Source: a virus. Taken from it: DNA of 55,930 nucleotides. A model generated the notes under the pieces. It had not been told where the DNA came from. It searched no databases and was given only the letters and a program-made list of their open reading frames with translations. The stretch covers positions 1 to 55,930 of IMG/VR virus record IMGVR_UViG_3300009104_001126; one strand, 5' to 3'. Of the stretch, positions 15,887-24,724 are shown piece by piece. The stretch's first letter is position 1. The number at the start of each line of letters is the position of its first letter. The position numbers and the translations under genes are program-made.

Positions 15887-15917
15887 ATTAAGAATTGCTT
15901 GCGTAAGGGTTCTTAAT
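15887..15917 (+). terminator. Hairpin with perfect 8-bp arms after the dUTPase operon
   Basis: ATTAAGAA (15887-15894) and TTCTTAAT (15910-15917) form a stem with a 15-nt loop. The run of T afterwards is short (GTTTCTT), so termination would be weak; an mRNA-processing or stabilising hairpin is also possible. It separates the replication operon from the Hsp20 gene. Confidence 0.4.
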
Positions 15918-15954
15918 GTTTCTTATTAACGTCTTTGCTTAAAGAAGGAGGACT

Positions 15955-16398
15955 ATGTTAACAACTAACGCACTTTCCATGTTTCCCACCCAAAAACAGT
16001 TAGAACAAGCATTTGGTCGATCAGTAGGGTTTGATACTCTATTTGATAGATTTTTTGAAGTTAATTCAGCACAACAAAATTCGGGATATCCACCTTATAA
16101 TCTCAAAAAGGATGGAGAGCATTATACTCTTGAACTTGCTGTTGCGGGATTATCCGAAAAGGATCTTTCGGTGCATGTGGAAGATGGGACTTTGACTGTC
16201 TCCAGTCAAACAGATAAATCTGAAGAAGAATTTCTTCATCAGGGAATCGCCAGGCGCTCTTTTAAAAGGTCTTGGACACTCGCTGATGACATGATAGTTA
16301 ATGACGCTAAATTAGAAAGCGGAATGTTATCAATTTCCTTAGAAAAAATTGTTCCTGAGGAAAAGAAAGCGAAACAGATTCCTATTGTTACGAAGTAG
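15955..16398 (+). CDS. Small heat-shock protein (Hsp20/alpha-crystallin)
   Basis: The 147-aa product has an N-terminal arm (FGRSVGFDTLFDRFF), an alpha-crystallin domain with YTLELAVAGLSEKDLSVHVE and the conserved L-x-SGMLSISL stretch (AKLESGMLSISLEK), and a C-terminal I-x-I motif (KQIPIVTK). It is an ATP-independent holdase. T4-like marine phages carry such genes, probably to help virion assembly. AAGGAGG precedes the start. Confidence 0.93.
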   Translation: MLTTNALSMFPTQKQLEQAFGRSVGFDTLFDRFFEVNSAQQNSGYPPYNLKKDGEHYTLELAVAGLSEKDLSVHVEDGTLTVSSQTDKSEEEFLHQGIARRSFKRSWTLADDMIVNDAKLESGMLSISLEKIVPEEKKAKQIPIVTK

Positions 16399-16406
16399 TT
16401 TCGTAA

Positions 16407-16432
16407 ACCCTTTAGAGGGTGCGTTATAAATA
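16407..16432 (+). promoter_or_regulatory. Short hairpin followed by T4-late-type promoter
   Basis: ACCCT-TTAG-AGGGT (16407-16420) forms a small stem after the Hsp20 stop. It is followed by an exact TATAAATA at 16425-16432, 40 bases before the M15 peptidase start. A late promoter fits the expected late timing of a lytic enzyme. Confidence 0.6.
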
Positions 16433-16472
16433 TGATATTAAAATATGTTAACAAACCCTCTTTAGGATTATT

Positions 16473-16970
16473 ATGATAGATTTATTAAATACAGATGAAG
16501 ATATTAGAGTAGCACAAAATTTTACTCTACCTGAACTTGTGAAGAGTTCGACCGCGGATAGATTAGGAATAAGTAATATGCCTGCCAATGCGCAGATATT
16601 AGTTAATCTCGTAAACACTGCAAATCATATTTTACAACCAGTAAGAGATCAATTCGGACCAATTCGAGTTAATAGTGGATATAGGGGACCGGCTTTGAAT
16701 AAAGCAGTTGGAGGGTCTAAGACCAGTCAACATTGTAAAGGAGAGGCCGCAGACTTTGAAAGTTCCAGAATAGGCAATTATAAATTAGCCTGCTGGGTTA
16801 AAGATAATTTAGAATTTGACCAATTAATTTTAGAATTTTATACACAAGGCGAGCCGAGTAGTGGATGGGTTCATTGTTCTTATAGAACAGATGGACAAAA
16901 TCGAGGAAAGATAAACACTGCTTTAAGAATAAAAGGAAAAACAGTATATAAGGACGGATTAATTCAATGA
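16473..16970 (+). CDS. M15-family peptidase (candidate endolysin/tail peptidase)
   Basis: The 165-aa product has an N-terminal FTLPELVKSSTADRLG lead typical of Peptidase_M15_3 proteins, then VNSGYRGPALNKAVGGSKTS, and the zinc ligands in QHCKGEAADFE (His and Asp) and GWVHCSY (third His). Such D,D- or L,D-endopeptidases cut peptidoglycan cross-bridges. No signal peptide is present, so export would need a holin, or the protein may be part of the virion. The stop overlaps a small membrane protein gene (ATGA), and a late-type promoter lies upstream. Confidence 0.88.
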   Translation: MIDLLNTDEDIRVAQNFTLPELVKSSTADRLGISNMPANAQILVNLVNTANHILQPVRDQFGPIRVNSGYRGPALNKAVGGSKTSQHCKGEAADFESSRIGNYKLACWVKDNLEFDQLILEFYTQGEPSSGWVHCSYRTDGQNRGKINTALRIKGKTVYKDGLIQ

Positions 16971-17128
16971 AACAATTTAAGATATTTCCAATGTTATTAT
17001 ATCTTCAATTTTTATATTTTATCGGTGCATTCATGGCCAGGAGTTGGGTTGATGATCAAATATTATGGGTCTATGGGAAATTGGATTCTTGGGGACATAA
17101 GGTACATTACAATCATTTGGATAAATGA
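16967..17128 (+). CDS. Small single-span membrane protein after the peptidase (53 aa)
   Basis: This short ORF overlaps the peptidase stop by 4 bases and the polymerase start by 4 bases, filling the space exactly. The product starts MKQFKIFPMLLYLQFLYFIG, giving one hydrophobic segment (about residues 7-23), and then a soluble tail rich in Trp, Asp, His and Lys. Its position right after a peptidoglycan peptidase suggests a lysis accessory (pinholin- or spanin-like), but no family motif is visible. Confidence 0.65.
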   Translation: MKQFKIFPMLLYLQFLYFIGAFMARSWVDDQILWVYGKLDSWGHKVHYNHLDK

Positions 17129-19629
17129 AATTTTATACGAACGTTCATCAAATAGGTGATCATGTTTTAGTAAGGGGATATGAAAACGGTCAACGCTTTG
17201 ATGATCGTATTGAGTATCATCCTACAGTTTATATTCCTACCAAAGATAAATCAAAATATAAATCTATTGATGGAAAATCTCTGGCTCCTGTTAAACCAGG
17301 GACTATTAAAGAGACAAGAGAGTTTATTCGAAAATATGATGGAGTAGAAAATTTCCAAATCTACGGAATGACTGCTTGGAGGTATGGTTATATTTACGAA
17401 AATTATCCCAAAGATAGAGGAATAGATTATGACTATTCTCAATTGTGTGTTGCAAGTATTGATATAGAGGTTGCATCAGAACATGGGTTTCCCGATCCAA
17501 TTTCTGCTTCAGAAGAAATTCAAGCCATAACCGTTGGAGCAAATAAAAAATATTATGTATTTGGATGTGGTGAATATAATAATACAAATCCAGAAGTTGA
17601 ATATTTTCAATGTGCAGATGAGAATCATTTAGTTCAAGAGTTTCTTTCTTTTTGGGAAAAGTTAGCACCAGATATTATTACAGGCTGGAATATTCAAGGA
17701 TTTGATATTCCTTATTTGGTTAATAGAATTTCCAGATTGTTCGATAAAAAGATGGTTAAAAGATTATCTCCTTGGAGATTGGTTAATGAGAGATCAACAA
17801 CCTTCAGGGGAAGAGAAACAATCTTTCATGATATTATCGGAATGTCTGTGATCGATTATATCGATGTATACAGAAGAAATTCACCACCAGCTGAAAGTTA
17901 TAGGTTAGATTATATTGCATCTGTTGAATTGGGTGAAAAGAAATTATCCTTTGAAGAATATGGAAACCTTCATACTTTGTATAAAGAAAATTATCAATTG
18001 TTTATTGATTATAATATTAAGGATGCTCAGCTCGTAGATCGATTAGAAGAAAAGAAAAAATTGATAGAGATGGTAGTTGCTTTGGCTTATGAAGCAAAAG
18101 TAAATTATCAAGATACATTTGGAATGGTTATGATGTGGGAGGTTATTCTCGCGAACGATCTCATGAATAGAAACATCATTGTCCCACCTAAAAAAGACAA
18201 TACAAAAAATGCTGCATATACCGGAGCCTATGTAAAAGAAGTTCAAGCAGGGTTGCATAATTGGGTTGTTAGCTTTGATTTAAATAGTCTATATCCTCAC
18301 TTAATCATGCAATACAATGTTAGCCCTGATACAATTTTAACAGGTGTTACAGAGCAATGTCGAGTCGATTCTTTATTGAATAAGCAAGTTGATTTACAGA
18401 AATATTATGATAAAGATATTGTTATTGCACCTAATGGTCAGGGATTCAGAAAAGATATTCAAGGATTCTTACCTAGGTTAATGCAGGAGAAATATGATAA
18501 TCGAGTTATCTTCAAAAAGAAGATGATTGATGCTAAAAAGAAATTAGAGAAAGCAACTGATCCAGATGAGATAGAAAGATTAAAGAAAGAAGCAGATTCG
18601 TTTGGTAATAAACAGACTGCTATGAAGTTAATGCTTAATAGTGTTTATGGAGCATTTGGGAATCCATATTTTAGATTTTATGATCTAAGAATTTCTGAGG
18701 CTATTACATTAGGAGGGCAGCTCAGTATTCGCTGGGCAGAAACTGTGGTCAATAATTATCTTAATCAAGTTATGGAGACAGAAGAAGAAGATTATGTTCT
18801 TGCATCGGATACTGACTCCCTCTATATTACTTTAGAAAAATTAGTAACCAAAGTGTTTCCAGAAAAACCAGATGTTGATAAAGTTATTAATTTTTTAGAT
18901 AAGGCATGTGAAGATAAGCTTCAAGAAGTAATCGATAATGGATATTCAGACTTAGCGAAATATATGAATGCATATGATCAGAAGATGTTTATGAAAAGAG
19001 AATGTCTTGCTGATAAAGGTATTTGGACAGGCAAGAAACATTATATTCTCAATGTTCATGATAATGAGGGAGTAAGGTATACTAATCCACGACTCAAAGT
19101 TATGGGCATTGAATCTGTTAAATCTTCAACACCAACATCTTGTAGGGACAAGTTGAAAAAATCTTTTGATATTATTATCAATAAAGATGAATCTGCCATA
19201 CAAGAATTTATTGCAGATTTTAGAGAACAGTTTGAAAAAGAACCTATCGAGAATATTGCCTTTCCTAGATCTGTTAAAGGAATTGAGAAATATAACGGAG
19301 GTACAACTTTATATGCCAAGGGAACACCGGTGCATGTAAAAGCAACTCGTTTATATAATCATTATCTAAAAGAAAAGAAATTACATAATAAACATCCTTT
19401 TATTCAAGAGGGTGAGAAAATCAAATTTGTTTATTTAAAACAACCAAATCCTATCAGGGATAGCGTTATAGCTATGATGGAAGGTCTACCTGAAGAATTC
19501 GGATTACATGATTACATTGATTATGATAAACAATTTGAAAAGTCATTCAGGGGACCTTTGAATGAAATATTGAAAGTAATTGGATGGTCTCCGGAGAAGA
19601 AAAGCTCTTTGGAAGCCTTTTTTATATGA
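17125..19629 (+). CDS. 43: Family B DNA polymerase (T4 gp43-like)
   Basis: The 834-aa product has a 3'-5' exonuclease domain with ExoI SIDIEVAS (about 111-118), ExoII ITGWNIQGFDIPYL and ExoIII YNIKDAQLVDRL, and polymerase motifs A SFDLNSLYPHLI (about 383-394), B KLMLNSVYGAFGN and C ASDTDSLYI (about 559-567). A C-terminal clamp-binding tail (SSLEAFFI) resembles T4's. Length is slightly below T4 gp43 (898 aa), as in cyanophages. Replicates the phage genome with gp45, 44/62 and helicase/primase. Confidence 0.97.
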   Translation: MKFYTNVHQIGDHVLVRGYENGQRFDDRIEYHPTVYIPTKDKSKYKSIDGKSLAPVKPGTIKETREFIRKYDGVENFQIYGMTAWRYGYIYENYPKDRGIDYDYSQLCVASIDIEVASEHGFPDPISASEEIQAITVGANKKYYVFGCGEYNNTNPEVEYFQCADENHLVQEFLSFWEKLAPDIITGWNIQGFDIPYLVNRISRLFDKKMVKRLSPWRLVNERSTTFRGRETIFHDIIGMSVIDYIDVYRRNSPPAESYRLDYIASVELGEKKLSFEEYGNLHTLYKENYQLFIDYNIKDAQLVDRLEEKKKLIEMVVALAYEAKVNYQDTFGMVMMWEVILANDLMNRNIIVPPKKDNTKNAAYTGAYVKEVQAGLHNWVVSFDLNSLYPHLIMQYNVSPDTILTGVTEQCRVDSLLNKQVDLQKYYDKDIVIAPNGQGFRKDIQGFLPRLMQEKYDNRVIFKKKMIDAKKKLEKATDPDEIERLKKEADSFGNKQTAMKLMLNSVYGAFGNPYFRFYDLRISEAITLGGQLSIRWAETVVNNYLNQVMETEEEDYVLASDTDSLYITLEKLVTKVFPEKPDVDKVINFLDKACEDKLQEVIDNGYSDLAKYMNAYDQKMFMKRECLADKGIWTGKKHYILNVHDNEGVRYTNPRLKVMGIESVKSSTPTSCRDKLKKSFDIIINKDESAIQEFIADFREQFEKEPIENIAFPRSVKGIEKYNGGTTLYAKGTPVHVKATRLYNHYLKEKKLHNKHPFIQEGEKIKFVYLKQPNPIRDSVIAMMEGLPEEFGLHDYIDYDKQFEKSFRGPLNEILKVIGWSPEKKSSLEAFFI

Positions 19630-19654
19630 TAAATATGTAATAAGGTTATTCGTT

Positions 19655-20140
19655 ATGAAAGATATGAAAAAATTATGGTATAGCTGGCAGGATATGTGTT
19701 CGGATGTAAATCAACTCTGTCGTGATATTGTATTGGATAATTTTAAGCCCGATGTAATTGTCGGTCTTTCCCGTGGCGGGTTAACGCCCGGTGTTATGAT
19801 GTCTCATTGGTTGAAGAAACCATTTAAGCCTGTGAAAAGCGCTCTCCGTGATTTTCCTGAATGGGAAGACTATTTGCCACGGAAGACAGATAAGAGAGTG
19901 TTAATACTAGATGATATATGTGACAGTGGTGAAACATTTGAACGTATATCAGAACATATCAAAAGGCCTCGAGAGAACATGCCTTTACAACTTCAGTGTG
20001 ACGTAAGATTTGCATCACTCTGGTGGAACAATGAGGTAAAATTTAAACCTCATTATTACGTTAGGGAAGAAGCCAAAGATGCTAATAATCTTTGGGTAGT
20101 TTTTCCATGGGAATCATGGTGGAACGCTCCTAACAATTAA
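19655..20140 (+). CDS. Type I phosphoribosyltransferase
   Basis: ATG 19655 is preferred; the longer frame runs inside gp43 and lacks a ribosome-binding site. The 161-aa product has the PRPP-binding motif VLILDDICDSGET (about 82-94), preceded by VIVGLSRGGLTPG (about 39-51), as in xanthine/hypoxanthine phosphoribosyltransferases. It would salvage purine bases using PRPP. The C-terminus is Trp-rich (VVFPWESWW), like Gpt-type enzymes. Substrate not determined. Confidence 0.85.
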   Translation: MKDMKKLWYSWQDMCSDVNQLCRDIVLDNFKPDVIVGLSRGGLTPGVMMSHWLKKPFKPVKSALRDFPEWEDYLPRKTDKRVLILDDICDSGETFERISEHIKRPRENMPLQLQCDVRFASLWWNNEVKFKPHYYVREEAKDANNLWVVFPWESWWNAPNN

Positions 20141-20170
20141 TCAAGTATAACCATACTAACGAGGAGTTAA

Positions 20171-20389
20171 ATGTTAGATACCGTACTTGGATGGATTAAA
20201 TCCGTCACAGAACTTGGTTTAGCAGTTATTGCCCTTGGCGTGGTTCTTCAGATCATTTTTGGAGCAGCAGTACCATTCATCGGAATTGATATCGTGGGTT
20301 CAGTTGTTACACTCGTAAAATCACTAGGAAGTGAAGGACTAGTTGGACTAGTCGCAATATGGGTGCTCTGGGGAATTTATTCCAAGTAA
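20171..20389 (+). CDS. Small membrane protein (72 aa)
   Basis: GAGGAG precedes the start. The product has two or three hydrophobic stretches (GLAVIALGVVLQIIFGAAVPF, residues about 16-36, and GLVGLVAIWVLWGIY near the C-terminus) and few charges. It is followed directly by a strong terminator, so it has its own transcript end. Similar tiny membrane proteins are common in T4-like marine phages; the function is unknown. A holin role cannot be excluded. Confidence 0.75.
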   Translation: MLDTVLGWIKSVTELGLAVIALGVVLQIIFGAAVPFIGIDIVGSVVTLVKSLGSEGLVGLVAIWVLWGIYSK

Positions 20390-20400
20390 CTTAACCATGT

Positions 20401-20430
20401 AAAGGGAGTTCTTTAAGGACTCCCTTTTTA
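20401..20430 (+). terminator. Rho-independent terminator
   Basis: AAAGGGAGT (20401-20409) and ACTCCCTTT (20419-20427) form a perfect 9-bp stem with a 9-nt loop, ending in a T run. It ends the transcript containing the small membrane protein gene. Confidence 0.85.
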
Positions 20431-20458
20431 CTATTTAAATATTGAATTAAGGAATATT

Positions 20459-20770
20459 ATGGGCCCATTAGCAATTGGATTATTTAATGTCCTAACTGGA
20501 TTAGTAGTTGACAAAGCCACAGACTTAGCGAAAGAACATGTGGAAAAGATGATAGATGATGTCCTACCAAAAGATACAAAAAAACAATTAGATGAAATTA
20601 TAAAAAAAGATCCCGCGCATACATTTAAAAACGCGAAAGATGCACTTAAAGGTGCAGTAGAAGGCAAATTACCTATTATTAAAGCAGACGGTTCAATTTT
20701 GCCAATAGAGTTTACAGTAAAAGTTTCATATGATCCGGCCACAGGTAAAATTGACGTTAAAAAGTCTTGA
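20459..20770 (+). CDS. Hypothetical protein (103 aa)
   Basis: The start ATG lies 29 bases after the terminator, behind AAGGAA. The product has a short hydrophobic N-terminus (MGPLAIGLFNVLTGLVV), then a charged helix (DLAKEHVEKMIDDVLPKD) and a beta-rich end (PIEFTVKVSYDPATGKIDV). It could be a membrane-anchored or virion protein. No homologous family is recognised. A uvsX promoter overlaps its 3' end. Confidence 0.65.
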   Translation: MGPLAIGLFNVLTGLVVDKATDLAKEHVEKMIDDVLPKDTKKQLDEIIKKDPAHTFKNAKDALKGAVEGKLPIIKADGSILPIEFTVKVSYDPATGKIDVKKS

Positions 20771-20795
20771 TTATTTTATTTGTTTATATTATAAT
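20767..20795 (+). promoter_or_regulatory. Sigma-70-type promoter for uvsX
   Basis: TTGATT (20767-20772) and TATAAT (20790-20795) are separated by 17 bp, in a strongly AT-rich leader 31 bp before uvsX. The -35 overlaps the stop codon of the previous gene. Confidence 0.7.
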
Positions 20796-20828
20796 ATATT
20801 TTTATGATGATAAATTGAAAAGGTGATG

Positions 20829-21881
20829 ATGAGTGATTATTTTGGAGAAATGTTACAGGTAACCAAAAATGAATTTGGTTCAAAAGTAAGTGATGGTGTT
20901 GAGGCTGGAGATGTAGAAAGTTTTATTGATACTGGTTCTTATATTTTAAACGGATTATTATCTGGAAGCATCTACGGTGGATTGCCTTCAAATAAAATTA
21001 CCGCATTTGCCGGTGAAAGTTCTACGGGTAAAACTTTTTTCGTTTTGGGTTGTGTTAGACAGTTTCTTTCAGATAATCCTACTGGCGGTGTTATATACTT
21101 TGAGTCTGAATCAGCTTTAACAAAAGAGATGATCGAATCAAGAGGGATAGATTCTACGAGAATGATTATTCTTCCTGTAGCTACCGTTCAAGAATTTAGA
21201 ACACAGGCAACAAAAGTTTTAGAAAAACATTTAGAAGAACCTGAAAAGGGCAGACCACCAATGATGATATGTTTAGATTCATTAGGTAATCTTTCTACTT
21301 CTAAAGAGATGGAAGATGTTAGTGATGGTAAAGATACCAGAGATATGACCAGAGCTCAAATGGTTAAAGGAACATTTAGAGTTCTTACTTTATTAGGAGG
21401 AAAAGCAAAAGTTCCCCTTGTTGTTACTAATCACACATATGATCAAATAGGTACATTGTTTCCTCAAAAGATTATGGGTGGTGGAACTGGTCTTCATTAT
21501 GCTGCGTCTAGCATTGTATTCCTGTCTAAGAAGAAAGAAAAAGATGGGACGGAAGTAATTGGTAATATAGTACATTGTAGAAATTATAAATCTCGTCTCA
21601 CTAAGGAGAATAAGATGGTCGATGTCCTTCTTACGTATAAAGAAGGATTAAATCGATATTATGGTTTAGCAGAGCTAGCTGAAAAATATGGTATATTTAA
21701 AAAAGTTTCTACCAGATTAGAAATGCCAGATGGAGAAAAAGTTTTTCTAAAATCTATTCTCAAAAATCCGGATAAGTATTTCACTAAAGAAATTTTAGAT
21801 AAGATAGACGAAGTCGCTCATAAAGAGTTTCTTTACGGTCAGGTTGGTATTGAGGATGAAGCAACAGAAGAAGAAGTCTGA
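20829..21881 (+). CDS. uvsX: UvsX recombinase (RecA-like)
   Basis: Three start codons stand in a row (GTG 20823, ATG 20826, ATG 20829) after AAAAGG; the last gives the best spacing. The 350-aa product contains Walker [10 protein letters not shown] (about 60-68), a Walker B-like [11 protein letters not shown] and [10 protein letters not shown]. It matches UvsX, the strand-exchange protein used for recombination-dependent replication and repair. The C-terminus is acidic (EDEATEEEV), as in UvsX. The next gene starts inside its last codons. Confidence 0.94.
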   Translation: MSDYFGEMLQVTKNEFGSKVSDGVEAGDVESFIDTGSYILNGLLSGSIYGGLPSNKITAFAGESSTGKTFFVLGCVRQFLSDNPTGGVIYFESESALTKEMIESRGIDSTRMIILPVATVQEFRTQATKVLEKHLEEPEKGRPPMMICLDSLGNLSTSKEMEDVSDGKDTRDMTRAQMVKGTFRVLTLLGGKAKVPLVVTNHTYDQIGTLFPQKIMGGGTGLHYAASSIVFLSKKKEKDGTEVIGNIVHCRNYKSRLTKENKMVDVLLTYKEGLNRYYGLAELAEKYGIFKKVSTRLEMPDGEKVFLKSILKNPDKYFTKEILDKIDEVAHKEFLYGQVGIEDEATEEEV

Positions 21882-22056
21882 AGATTTAATAATACAAAAA
21901 GTTAAGATAGTGGAATTAACATTAGAAGATGGTTCAAAATTTCTTTGCCGAGCAGGAGAAGCGGCTGTAGCGAGAGCATGGAAAAATTATCCAGTTGTTT
22001 CTGCTGAGTATACAGGAAAAGAAGAAATAATGCAATATTGGGATCCGAATGAGTAA
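21856..22056 (+). CDS. Small hypothetical protein (66 aa)
   Basis: The start was taken at ATG 21856, overlapping uvsX by 26 bases. The product has a basic N-terminus ([11 protein letters not shown]), a beta-hairpin-like middle ([18 protein letters not shown]) and ends IMQYWDPNE. It is encoded between uvsX and the helicase gene, as are small conserved proteins in related phages. No function can be assigned. Confidence 0.6.
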   Translation: MKQQKKKSEDLIIQKVKIVELTLEDGSKFLCRAGEAAVARAWKNYPVVSAEYTGKEEIMQYWDPNE

Positions 22057-22465
22057 TGAATTAACGAAAGAAGATTATGATAGGATTGATGGATATTATT
22101 CTTTAGTACCTCATCCTGAACATCCTGAGGATGTTTCACAAATGTGTGTGCAAATAAACACTGGCCCTTTTGAAGGAACTGTTATAAAATATGGAAAGTT
22201 TCAAATTGCACCTCCGGATTATGAAGGAGAAAGTACTGCAAAATATGAATACGATATTGTTACAGTTCCACCAGAATTAAAAGATGTGGAACATTCCGAT
22301 GAAGAAGGAGAAAAATTTGAATTTATGATTGGAGAAATTTTAATTAAATTATTATGGGACAGACATATCGAAACCTTAAAAGAAGAGCAGAAGGAGATCA
22401 AAACTAATGACGGCATCATTGGAGAGGATAGAGAGACTGATATTATCACATTTAATACACAATGA
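22049..22465 (+). CDS. Hypothetical protein upstream of helicase (138 aa)
   Basis: The ATG overlaps the previous gene by 8 bases. The product is acidic with a beta-rich core (GTVIKYGKFQIAPPDYEG...AKYEYDIVTVPPEL), then a helical segment (FEFMIGEILIKLLWDRHIE). Proteins of this type are found between uvsX and gene 41 in T4-like marine phages, but I do not know a function. Its end overlaps the gp41 start by 59 bases, an unusually long overlap for this window. Confidence 0.7.
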   Translation: MSNELTKEDYDRIDGYYSLVPHPEHPEDVSQMCVQINTGPFEGTVIKYGKFQIAPPDYEGESTAKYEYDIVTVPPELKDVEHSDEEGEKFEFMIGEILIKLLWDRHIETLKEEQKEIKTNDGIIGEDRETDIITFNTQ

Positions 22466-23822
22466 AAATTTTTCACGTAAAGTTGTCCCCTACGTAAAAG
22501 CTGAATATTTTGAAGACTCATCTGAAAAGTTGGTTTTTAAATTAATTCAAGAATATATTTTAAAACATAACGACTTACCTACCAAACAAAGTTTAGCGAT
22601 AGATTTAGATCAATTAGATGGCATTCATGAAAATGAATATTCCAAATCAAGTCAAATAATTGATTCTTTAGATAAGCCTGAAAGCACAGATATCACACCT
22701 TGGCTTTTAGAACAATCAGAAACATTTTGTCAGGATAAAGCAATATATAACGCAGTTGTTGATGCGATTGCTATTTTAGAAGGTAATGATAAGAAAACTC
22801 ATTTATCTAAAGGAGCAATTCCAACTGTCTTATCAGATGCCTTAGCCGTTTCTTTTGATCCACACATTGGTCACGATTTTATTGAAGACGCAGAAAACAG
22901 ATTTGACTTTTATCATAGAATAGAAGAAAAGCTTGAATTTGATTTAGAGATGTTTAATAAAATTACGAAAGGTGGTTTACCAAAGAAAACTTTAAATATA
23001 TGTCTAGCGGGCACTGGAGTAGGTAAATCATTATTCATGTGTCATCAAGCGGCTGCAGCACTTTCTGTTAATAAAAATGTATTATATGTTACATTAGAGA
23101 TGGCTGAAGAAAGGATCGCTGAAAGAATAGATGCAAATCTTTTAGATATTCCCATTAGTCAATTAGAAGAAATTCCCAGAGACATGTATAAAAAGAAAAT
23201 TGATAAACTCAAAGGGAAAACTAAAGGAAAAATAATTATTAAAGAATATCCCACAGCATCTGCAAGTGCAATGCATTTTAAAAATTTATTAGGCGAATTA
23301 AAGTTGAAACGTAACTTTTCTCCTGATATAATATTCATAGATTATTTAAACATATGTACTTCTTCAAGGATAAGAGCAGGAGCAAATGTTAATTCATATA
23401 CCTATATTAAATCCATTGCGGAAGAATTAAGAGGACTAGCAGTTGAATATGATGTTCCAATTGTTTCCGCAACACAAACAACAAGAACAGGATTTACAAG
23501 TACGGATATTGGATTAGAAGATACTTCTGAGAGTTTTGGTTTACCGGCAACAGCTGATTTTATGTTTGCACTTATATCTTCTGAAGAAATGGAAGAATTA
23601 AATCAAATGCTTGTAAAACAATTAAAAAACAGATATAATGATCCTACATCATATAGAAAGTTTATTGTTGGAGTAGATAGAAGTAAAATGAGACTTTATG
23701 ATGTAGAACAAAAAGCTCAAGAGGATATAGCAGATAGTGGACAAGATGAACCATTGTTTGATGTATCAACTGGTAATAGAATGCGAAATAAAGCCGACTT
23801 CGGTACTTTTCAATATGAATGA
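22407..23822 (+). CDS. 41: Replicative DNA helicase (T4 gp41-like)
   Basis: The 471-aa product has a DnaB-type N-terminal domain (LERIERLILSHLIHNENF...) and a RecA-like C-terminal domain with Walker A CLAGTGVGKSLFMCH (about 198-212), LYVTLEMAEERIAERIDANL, Walker B DIIFIDYLNICTSS and SATQTTRTGF. This is the hexameric 5'-3' helicase that works with primase gp61. An ATG within the previous gene gives the full N-terminal domain, supporting the overlap. Confidence 0.95.
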   Translation: MTASLERIERLILSHLIHNENFSRKVVPYVKAEYFEDSSEKLVFKLIQEYILKHNDLPTKQSLAIDLDQLDGIHENEYSKSSQIIDSLDKPESTDITPWLLEQSETFCQDKAIYNAVVDAIAILEGNDKKTHLSKGAIPTVLSDALAVSFDPHIGHDFIEDAENRFDFYHRIEEKLEFDLEMFNKITKGGLPKKTLNICLAGTGVGKSLFMCHQAAAALSVNKNVLYVTLEMAEERIAERIDANLLDIPISQLEEIPRDMYKKKIDKLKGKTKGKIIIKEYPTASASAMHFKNLLGELKLKRNFSPDIIFIDYLNICTSSRIRAGANVNSYTYIKSIAEELRGLAVEYDVPIVSATQTTRTGFTSTDIGLEDTSESFGLPATADFMFALISSEEMEELNQMLVKQLKNRYNDPTSYRKFIVGVDRSKMRLYDVEQKAQEDIADSGQDEPLFDVSTGNRMRNKADFGTFQYE

Positions 23823-24432
23823 TTTAGATTTTGTTAAAAATTCATTAGGATGTATAAACGAAGCCTTTAGAGATTTTAAAGATTCTTATAATACATTAAA
23901 ATTCGGCTTCAGGAAACCCATATCTCATTGGCATGCATGCGCCAACAGAATGGAAGAAATATTAGAAGAAGAATTAGGATTTTCATGTTATGTTAATGTA
24001 CGGAAAGATAGAAGCCATGCTTTATATGAAGTGACTTTTGATGGGGCGGCAAATGTTCCTGAAGAACATATCGCAGAGTCTGAATTAGAAATTACAATTA
24101 ATATATCACCTGAATTTTATACACAACAATTATATATACCAGATGAAACCTGGGAACAATATAAAGAACAACTCACCCTCACATTTATTCATGAATTAAC
24201 ACATTCTTTACAATTAGATGATGGTCGCAAGACTAAATATGATGATTATTTTTCAAACCCATTTGAAATAGATGCGTATAGTTCGGAACTCGCCTTTGAT
24301 ATGTTTCTTTATAATAAAGCAGAAAAAACTTGCGAATCGTACGCAAGGTATGCTACAATAGATAACAAGATACAAAAACAGATGATTTCTTTAGCAAGAA
24401 AGAAATACAGTTATCTTAAAAACAATAAATAA
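23815..24432 (+). CDS. HExxH metalloprotease-like protein
   Basis: ATG 23815 overlaps the helicase stop by 8 bases. The 205-aa product has a zinc-binding motif IHELTHSLQ (HELTH at 126-130) and a downstream EIDAYSSELAFD segment where a third ligand (Glu) could lie. No signal peptide. The substrate is unknown; phage-encoded zincins of this kind may process virion proteins or cut host proteins. Confidence 0.7.
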   Translation: MNDLDFVKNSLGCINEAFRDFKDSYNTLKFGFRKPISHWHACANRMEEILEEELGFSCYVNVRKDRSHALYEVTFDGAANVPEEHIAESELEITINISPEFYTQQLYIPDETWEQYKEQLTLTFIHELTHSLQLDDGRKTKYDDYFSNPFEIDAYSSELAFDMFLYNKAEKTCESYARYATIDNKIQKQMISLARKKYSYLKNNK

Positions 24433-24460
24433 GATTATAAAACTATTTTGAGGGGTAACT

Positions 24461-24724
24461 ATGCAAAAAGTTCATGATCTACACGAATCGGCTAAGGAAG
24501 TTTTAGAAAGAGTCGTGATAAGCAAATTAGCCGTGATGAAGATGGAAGAAGTAGCTAAACGCGCAAATCAAATTGCGAAATGGGCCCGAAAGAATGCTGA
24601 AATGAATAGCGATTCTGCTCAAGCAGTTAAAGATTTAGCTAAAGAAATTCACCAAGTTATGGATACATACACAAAGGGTTCTAAGAATCCTGATTTAACT
24701 AATAACCCAATGAAGAAACTGTAA
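24461..24724 (+). CDS. Helical hypothetical protein (87 aa)
   Basis: GAGGGG precedes the ATG. The product is almost entirely helical and charged (VHDLHESAKEVLERVVISK, MEEVAKRANQIAKWARKNAE), with no Cys and no membrane segment. The sequence looks like a small coiled-coil assembly factor. It begins the run of genes with unusual N-termini and directly abuts the next gene (24725). Confidence 0.65.
   Translation: MQKVHDLHESAKEVLERVVISKLAVMKMEEVAKRANQIAKWARKNAEMNSDSAQAVKDLAKEIHQVMDTYTKGSKNPDLTNNPMKKL

Noticed and set aside
19628-19635. GATAAATA before the phosphoribosyltransferase gene
   Set aside because: One mismatch to the late consensus and it overlaps the polymerase stop region; too weak to call as a promoter.
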